A stretch of 64,000 bases of DNA, taken from NCBI GenBank assembly GCA_020846935.1, contig JADLCY010000001.1, positions 496,001 through 560,000 of the forward strand, written 5' to 3'. The translations under genes and the position numbers were made by a program. Positions within the stretch are counted from its first letter, which is position 1. Each line of letters begins with the position of its first letter. Shown one piece after another: positions 59,552-64,000 of the stretch. The notes beneath the pieces were generated by a model. That model made no database searches. It saw only the letters and a program-made list of their open reading frames with translations, and was not told where the DNA came from. This DNA is from Gemmatimonadaceae bacterium. GTDB lineage: Bacteria > Gemmatimonadota > Gemmatimonadetes > Gemmatimonadales > Gemmatimonadaceae.

Positions 59552-60789
59552 TGCATCGGGGCAGCGCGCGCGCGCTGTCAGCGTTCCTCGCGCTCTTCAC
59601 CGGCTCGACGCTCGGCGCGCAGCACGTGCACGCCGAGGGCGACAGCGCCGGGCGGTTCACGATCGGAGCCATGGGCGTCGCGGTGTTCACGCACGTGCGC
59701 CCCGGGGCCCTGGCCCGGAATGTCACCGAGGGCTACCTCACACAGCCGATGCTCATGGCCGGGGCACGCTCGACTGGCGGGCGCCTCCAGGCGTTGCTGA
59801 TGCTCAACGCGGAAGGCGCCACACTCGATCGTGGCGAGATCGGCCCGGGGATCTACGGCGAGGGCTACATCGACCGCCGGCACCCGCACACCTGGCTGCA
59901 TGAGGTGATGGTCGGCGTGCAACAGCCGTTAGGCATGGCGACGGTCGCGCTCTTTGCGGGGAAAGGGTTCGTCCCCTATGGCACCGACGACCCGATGGTG
60001 CGCCCGTTCGTGAAGTTCCCGGTGAACCACCATCATGCGCAGCTGCTGGAGCGCGCGATGCTCACCGCCGCAGCCTCCGCTGGTCCGGCGTCGGTCGAGG
60101 TGGCCCGGTTCAACGGCGACGAACCGGAGTCACCGAGCGACTGGCCCAACCGCGATCGCGGCCTCGACTCGTGGGCCGTACGGGCCACCTGGCTGGCACG
60201 AGGCTCGGTGGAGCTGTCGGCAAGCGCGGCCTCGGTACACTCTCCCGAGTTTGCCAATGGCGACGGCCTGGATCAGCGCAAGGCGGCCGCCTCGGTGCGC
60301 CTCACGCCCACCGGAGGCTTCGTGCGGTATGCCCTGATCGAGGGAGCGCGTACGCGGGAATACAGCGGCGATCGCCGCGTGTTCGAATTCTCATCGCTGC
60401 TCGCTGAAGCGGAGGGAAGGGCCGGCCGACTGGTGCTGGCGGCGCGCATGGAGCGTACGACGCGACCCGAGGAGGAGCGCGCGGGCTCGCCGTACCGGAC
60501 AACACGTCCGCTGCTGGACTTCAACATCCTCGGTCGCACGCAGTGGACCAACGTGACGGTGGCGCTGAGTACCGACCTATGGGGTTCAGCGCTCCTGATG
60601 GGTCGTCCTTTTGTCGAAGCAGGTTATCATGTTCCGCGGGCGACCCGGCGACCAACACCGCTCGATCCGGTGGAATGGTTTGGCGCGGATGCCCTGTGGA
60701 GCTTTTCGGCCGGGATCAGGTTGCACGCCGGTCGCATGCGCTCCCGTGTTGGCCGCTATGGCATCGCGTCGTCGTCACGCCGTCCCTGA
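59548..60789 (+). CDS. Exported His-containing outer-membrane-type protein, unknown family
   Basis: A 413-residue protein with a signal peptide (MMHRGSARALSAFLALFTGS, cleavage near LGA-Q). The mature N-terminus starts QHVHAEGDS and later segments hold clustered histidines (RRHPHTWLHEV, FPVNHHHAQLLE). Alternating hydrophobic strands (RFTIGAMGVAVFTHV, GRLQALLMLNAEG, GMATVALFAGKGFV, ASVRLTPTGGFVRYAL, WTNVTVALSTDLWG) suggest a beta-barrel. It is coupled by ATGA to the cyclophilin gene and precedes the LVIVD lipoprotein and, convergent, two ZIP transporters. A metal-related outer-membrane protein is a reasonable guess; the family is not recognised. Confidence 0.65.
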   Translation: MMHRGSARALSAFLALFTGSTLGAQHVHAEGDSAGRFTIGAMGVAVFTHVRPGALARNVTEGYLTQPMLMAGARSTGGRLQALLMLNAEGATLDRGEIGPGIYGEGYIDRRHPHTWLHEVMVGVQQPLGMATVALFAGKGFVPYGTDDPMVRPFVKFPVNHHHAQLLERAMLTAAASAGPASVEVARFNGDEPESPSDWPNRDRGLDSWAVRATWLARGSVELSASAASVHSPEFANGDGLDQRKAAASVRLTPTGGFVRYALIEGARTREYSGDRRVFEFSSLLAEAEGRAGRLVLAARMERTTRPEEERAGSPYRTTRPLLDFNILGRTQWTNVTVALSTDLWGSALLMGRPFVEAGYHVPRATRRPTPLDPVEWFGADALWSFSAGIRLHAGRMRSRVGRYGIASSSRRP

Positions 60790-60801
60790 TTCCTGCCTGA
60801 T
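60784..60801 (+). promoter_or_regulatory. Second phased heptamer pair (CCCTGAT, GCCTGAT at 11 bp)
   Basis: CCCTGAT (60784-60790) and GCCTGAT (60795-60801) are spaced exactly 11 bp and share the spacer TCCT with the array at 29693-29721; 18 bases (60785-60802) are identical to 29705-29722. The element abuts the ATG at 60802 and the first heptamer contains the stop codon of the preceding gene, so coincidence is possible. Confidence 0.4.
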
Positions 60802-62049
60802 ATGCTCGCCATGCGTTCGGTGCACCCGATGCTGTCCGTCGTCCTGCTTGCGGCCCTGGCCTGTGGGGGCGACCAGCGCGACGACGGCTCGCCAACCGCG
60901 CCACCGGCGCAGAACCCTCCTCCCACGCCCACGCGGCTGACCGTGGCCGGGCGCGGCGTGGTCGACAACCGATATACCTCGGAGCTTTGGGTTCACGGGA
61001 ACTACGGCTACACGGCGACCTGGGGGTCGCGTGTCTCCAGCGGCGCCAGCGCGGCCGGGAACACGATCCACGTGTGGGATGTGCGCGCCGCCGTGCCCGT
61101 CCTGCTCGATTCGGTACGCGTGGCCAATGCGACCACGGTCGGCGACGTCCAGGTGTCGAGCGACGGCCGCTACCTCGTGGCGCCAACCGAACAGTCTCCG
61201 GGGTCGATCGTCGTGTACGACCTGGCGGACCCCGTGCGTCCGCGACTGGTGTCGACGTTCACGTCGCCAAAGATCACGCGTGGTGTCCACACCTGCGAAA
61301 TCCAGACGATCAACGGCCGGCTCACCGCCTTCCTGTCGGTGAATCCGGGGACGAATCACCCGGCGCGCCTCATGATCGTCGACCTCGGCGATCCGGCGGC
61401 CCCGACGGAGGTGTTCACGCTTGATATCACGTCGTCGTTTGTCCACGACGTGTTCGTGCGCGACGGTCTCCTGTTTTCCGCGCAATGGAACAACGGCCTG
61501 GTGATCCACGACATCGGCGGCGGTGGGCGGAGCGGAACGCTCGCCGCACCGGTGGAACTCGGTCGGTTGCGCACCAACGGCGGCAAGGTCCACAACATCT
61601 GGTGGTTCCACGACCCGTCGAGCGGCCGCAAGACCTACGCGTTCGTGGGCGAGGAAGGTCCGGCGTCGCTCTTCACGGCCTCATCGGGCGACATCCACGT
61701 GGTCGACATCTCGTCACCCGCCGCCCCACGTGAAGTCGCGTTCTACACCGTGCCCGGAGCAGGGACCCACAACTTCGCGCTCGACGAAGCCAACGGCTTC
61801 CTGTACGCGGCGTACTACAACGGCGGTGTGCAAGTGCTGGATGTCCGTGGCGACCTCGCGACCTGTACCGCGGCGCAGAAGGCCGCCGATGGCCGGTGCA
61901 ACCTCGGCCTGATGGGCCGAACGAAGTCCATCGGGCTCCTCGACCAGGGCATCCCCGTGTTCGTCTGGGGCGTGCACCTCGCCAACAGGTCGCTCTTCGC
62001 CAGCGACATGATCAACGGCTTCTGGCGCCTCGCCCCGGCGACGCGTTAG
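60802..62049 (+). CDS. LVIVD-repeat beta-propeller lipoprotein
   Basis: A 415-residue lipoprotein (lipobox LLAALAC near residues 15-21). The body consists of LVIVD-type repeats, each a short strand with a V-x-D-(I/L/V) ending: NTIHVWDVRAAVPVLLDSVR, GSIVVYDLADPVRPRLVSTF, RLMIVDLGDPAAPTEVFTLD, NGLVIHDIGGG, GDIHVVDISSPAAPREVAFY, GGVQVLDVRGD. These form a propeller on the cell surface or in the periplasm; the ligand is unknown. No ribosome site lies before the ATG at 60802; ATG 60811 is an alternative. Its stop overlaps that of the ZIP gene by 4 bp. Confidence 0.85.
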   Translation: MLAMRSVHPMLSVVLLAALACGGDQRDDGSPTAPPAQNPPPTPTRLTVAGRGVVDNRYTSELWVHGNYGYTATWGSRVSSGASAAGNTIHVWDVRAAVPVLLDSVRVANATTVGDVQVSSDGRYLVAPTEQSPGSIVVYDLADPVRPRLVSTFTSPKITRGVHTCEIQTINGRLTAFLSVNPGTNHPARLMIVDLGDPAAPTEVFTLDITSSFVHDVFVRDGLLFSAQWNNGLVIHDIGGGGRSGTLAAPVELGRLRTNGGKVHNIWWFHDPSSGRKTYAFVGEEGPASLFTASSGDIHVVDISSPAAPREVAFYTVPGAGTHNFALDEANGFLYAAYYNGGVQVLDVRGDLATCTAAQKAADGRCNLGLMGRTKSIGLLDQGIPVFVWGVHLANRSLFASDMINGFWRLAPATR

Positions 62050-62864
62050 GCCAGCGCGCGCTGGAACAGCAGCATGCCGACGAGGCTGAGCGTCACCGTG
62101 GCGGCGATGCTGCTCATCGGCGCCCACGCGGGCTCTGACGCCTCGTTCGCTCCCTCCGCCTCCGCCTCGTACGCCTCCGGGAGCAGCTCGACGAGCACGA
62201 CGTAGATCATGGCACCGGCGGCAAAGCCGAGCCCGAACGGTAACGCGCGCTGAAAGTGCTCGACGAAGAGCCACGATGGCACCGCCATGATGGGCTGCGG
62301 GAGCGACGAGAATACGCTCCACCAGGCGCAGGACCACAGGCTCGCCCCGCGCGGGCGCAGCACCGCGGAGATCGCGAGCCCTTCCGGGATGTTGTGCACC
62401 GCGATCGCCACCGTGATCGCCGTCGCCAGTGAGGCCCCACCACCAAACGACACCCCCACCGCGACCCCTTCGGCGAACGAGTGGACCGTCATCACCACGA
62501 CGATGAGGATCATCTTCCGCGCGCCCGCACCCTGAATGTCGCCGAACGACACCTCGTGCCCGGCGAGGTAGCGCTGCGTCATGAGGATGAACGCGAGCCC
62601 GGTCGCCGCGCCGGTCACCGTTTGCCAGACTCCGTGTTGCGCTCCCTCGGCCACCAGCCCGAAGCTCGCGCCGAGCATGAGGCCGGCCGCGAGCGCGTTC
62701 GCCAGCCCCATCGTGCGCGACGACATGTTGCGCACGAACGCGAACGGGATCGCGCCAAACCCCGTCGCCACCGCCGTCCACAGCGCCGCCAGGAACACGG
62801 TGAGTGCGCCGTGGAAGGTGTCCATCGAGTCGACGCCAAACCACTGCTGGATGATCGTCGCCAC
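62046..62864 (-). CDS. ZIP family divalent metal transporter 1
   Basis: A 272-residue membrane protein with eight predicted helices. The ZIP metal-site helices are present: VVMTVHSFAEGVAVGVSF (H and E of helix IV) and IAVHNIPEGLAIS (H, N, E of helix V), which hold the binuclear metal centre. ZIPs bring Zn, Fe or Mn into the cytosol. The GTG at 62864 directly abuts the TGA of the second ZIP gene, so the two are co-translated and may form a pair. The insertion of a charged stretch EAYEAEAEGANEASEPAW follows helix VII. Confidence 0.9.
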   Translation of the reverse strand: MATIIQQWFGVDSMDTFHGALTVFLAALWTAVATGFGAIPFAFVRNMSSRTMGLANALAAGLMLGASFGLVAEGAQHGVWQTVTGAATGLAFILMTQRYLAGHEVSFGDIQGAGARKMILIVVVMTVHSFAEGVAVGVSFGGGASLATAITVAIAVHNIPEGLAISAVLRPRGASLWSCAWWSVFSSLPQPIMAVPSWLFVEHFQRALPFGLGFAAGAMIYVVLVELLPEAYEAEAEGANEASEPAWAPMSSIAATVTLSLVGMLLFQRALA

Positions 62865-63578
62865 TCAGCGTCCTCCCAGGGCGGCGACCACCGCACCGGC
62901 GGCCATGACGGTCAGCGCAACGCCGACGCGGCCGATGCGCGCGTACGCCTCCATCAGCAGCTCAGCGATCACCAGGTAGACGAGCCCCGCAAACGCACTG
63001 GCAAAGAGCGGTGCCGCCGCGAGCGGGCTGGCCACGACGAGGAGCCACGAGCTGGCGGCCGCAGCGGCCTGCGGCAGCTTGTCGACGAACGCCAGGAGCA
63101 TCGCACGTCCGAGCGACATGCTGACCCCCGTGTCGCGCGTGCGCGCGGCAAACAGCGCCCCCTCTGCGACGTTGTGTGCGGCGATGGTGACCGCGACCCA
63201 CAGCCCGAGCGGGAACTGCGCGGCGAGCGCCGTGCCGAGCGCAATGCCTTCGGGAATACCGTGCAGCAGCGCCATCCGCCGCGAGACCGCGCCCAACGGG
63301 CTGCTGCGCCGCATGGCGCGGTGCGCCGCGAAGATCACGGGTACCGTGACCACAGCGGCCAATGGCGTGATCCCCGGCCATGACCGCATGCTGCTCGCCA
63401 TGATCAGGTACGCAGCGCCAAACATCACTCCCGACGCCACCGCGCCGCTCGCACCGAGCAGTTGCGTGCGGTACACGGGAACCGCGCGCATGAGCAGCGG
63501 CCCGGCCGCGGCCGCGCCGAGCGCAGCGGCCAGCGCGGTCACGAGTGGTTCGGCAGCAGTGATGTCGACCGTCAGCAC
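62865..63578 (-). CDS. ZIP family divalent metal transporter 2
   Basis: A 237-residue ZIP protein, shorter than its downstream partner. Helix IV reads RMALLHGIPEGIALGTAL and helix V reads IAAHNVAEGALFAAR, again with the H/E and H/N/E metal residues; the P-E of helix V is A-E here. Seven to eight helices are seen. The two ZIP genes are only distantly similar, so the pair is not a recent duplication. It is first in the two-gene operon; upstream 63579-63807 holds the promoter and nothing else that I recognise. Confidence 0.88.
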   Translation of the reverse strand: MLTVDITAAEPLVTALAAALGAAAAGPLLMRAVPVYRTQLLGASGAVASGVMFGAAYLIMASSMRSWPGITPLAAVVTVPVIFAAHRAMRRSSPLGAVSRRMALLHGIPEGIALGTALAAQFPLGLWVAVTIAAHNVAEGALFAARTRDTGVSMSLGRAMLLAFVDKLPQAAAAASSWLLVVASPLAAAPLFASAFAGLVYLVIAELLMEAYARIGRVGVALTVMAAGAVVAALGGR

Positions 63579-63807
63579 CTGGATAAGCTAGACGGTGTGG
63601 GGGAGCGGGCGAACCCGGATCGCTCCGTGAGCCTCGTCGGAGTCATCGGGGGCGGGCAGCGGCACAGAGCGGGCACGGCCCCGGAGCTCGGTGAACCGCC
63701 TGCTCGAAACCACGGATCGTGGACCGCGAACTTCAGGCTCAGACCATCGAGAGCGGCGTTTCCTATCGAGAGCCGAGGAAGAGGAACGTGGCGCATTCAC
63801 GGGGGCG

Positions 63808-63848
63808 AAAAAAGCGAGGCGGCCGGCGCGATTCTGCCGACCGCCTCG
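63808..63848 (-). terminator. Intrinsic terminator of the gene entering from 64000
   Basis: On the minus strand CGAGGCGGTCGGC pairs with GCCGGCCGCCTCG (13 bp, one G-U pair, 8-nt loop), followed by CTTTTTTC. It is 67 bp beyond the stop of the partial gene. Confidence 0.9.
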
Positions 63849-63915
63849 AGCTCGTTCCGTGGACCCTGCCCCCCTGCTCCCTGATACCCGGGAGCCCCCC
63901 TCTCCGTCTGCGGTG

Positions 63916-64000
63916 CTACTTCCCGATGCCGAATGTCGCACCGACGTTGAGGGTCGACGCGCCGGCGCCGGCGTCGGCGTAGAGTGCGAGGCGCGGCTGC
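63916..64000 (-). CDS. Outer-membrane barrel protein, C-terminal fragment
   Basis: Only the last 27 codons and the TAG stop lie in the window. The frame reads QPRLALYADAGAGASTLNVG followed by ATFGIGK. The alternating pattern and ending G-x-x-F-G-(I)-G-K look like the last two strands of a small outer-membrane beta-barrel, as in the barrel gene at 44652, which ends VGLNVGF. An intrinsic terminator follows. The rest of the gene is outside. Confidence 0.55.
   Translation of the reverse strand, partial: QPRLALYADAGAGASTLNVGATFGIGK

Noticed and set aside
1-64000. tRNA, rRNA, CRISPR arrays, insertion sequences, integrases and phage genes.
   Set aside because: I looked for T-loop-like GGTTCGA motifs in the gaps, regularly spaced repeats and transposase or integrase motifs, and saw none that hold up.

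Overview
This is high-GC bacterial chromosome (visibly about two thirds G+C). It carries about 50 genes on both strands. I see no rRNA, tRNA, CRISPR array, transposase or prophage gene. The mix suggests a Gemmatimonadota-type bacterium: DUF1800/DUF1501 secreted pair, Big_2 Ig-like and repeat-propeller lipoproteins, a PEP-CTERM protein, a lipoprotein with a TonB-plug-like core, exported peptidases, and SARP/BTAD regulators fused to TPR repeats. That placement is inference from gene style, not from a marker gene.

Region 1 (1-6.4 kb): an operon with ATGA-type overlaps encodes an enoyl-CoA hydratase tail, acyl-CoA dehydrogenase, benzoate/2-aminobenzoate-type CoA ligase, RidA and a MATE exporter, followed by a patatin lipase. 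It looks like a CoA-dependent aromatic acid (possibly anthranilate) route. Region 2 (6.1-16.5 kb): a small flagellar-rod-like protein, a PEP-CTERM protein, a TonB-family protein, a GlcD-type FAD oxidase, ThyX, a degenerate ATP-grasp ligase and two lipoproteins. Region 3 (16.6-23.5 kb): a divergent EF-G paralogue, an OmpR-type regulator, a response regulator with two receiver-like halves and a short CheA-like kinase. Region 4 (23.5-33.9 kb): the DUF1800/DUF1501 pair; a large SARP-type regulator divergent from a HAD phosphatase/glycosyltransferase pair; a PLP threonine-dehydratase-like enzyme with a TPR partner; and an orphan His-kinase dimerisation protein. Region 5 (34-49.7 kb): Rho, a beta-propeller protein, a tiny zinc-ribbon-like gene, a propeller-gamma-glutamyltransferase fusion, cupin, Xaa-Pro aminopeptidase, PlsC-like acyltransferase, TsdA-like dihaem cytochrome, an outer-membrane barrel, M20 peptidase, CrcB and a DUF255 thioredoxin-fold protein. 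Region 6 (49.7-64 kb): a seven-repeat Ig-like lipoprotein, a second acyl-CoA dehydrogenase, an exported CbiX-like protein, the nadB-nadA-nadC operon, a cyclophilin lipoprotein, then an outer-membrane protein, an LVIVD-repeat lipoprotein and two tandem ZIP metal transporters.

The strongest unexplained signal is three perfect GCCTGAT heptamers phased at exactly 11 bp (29693-29721). They lie between the SARP-type regulator and the divergent HAD/glycosyltransferase pair. This is the geometry of SARP binding sites, and a two-heptamer version recurs at 60784-60801 in front of the LVIVD lipoprotein gene, which suggests a small regulon. Other notable items: a threefold tandem duplication of the nadC 3' end, an EF-G paralogue with altered G3 and G4 motifs, a kinase-less phosphoacceptor protein, and TTA leucine codons found almost only in the context CGTTAGG.
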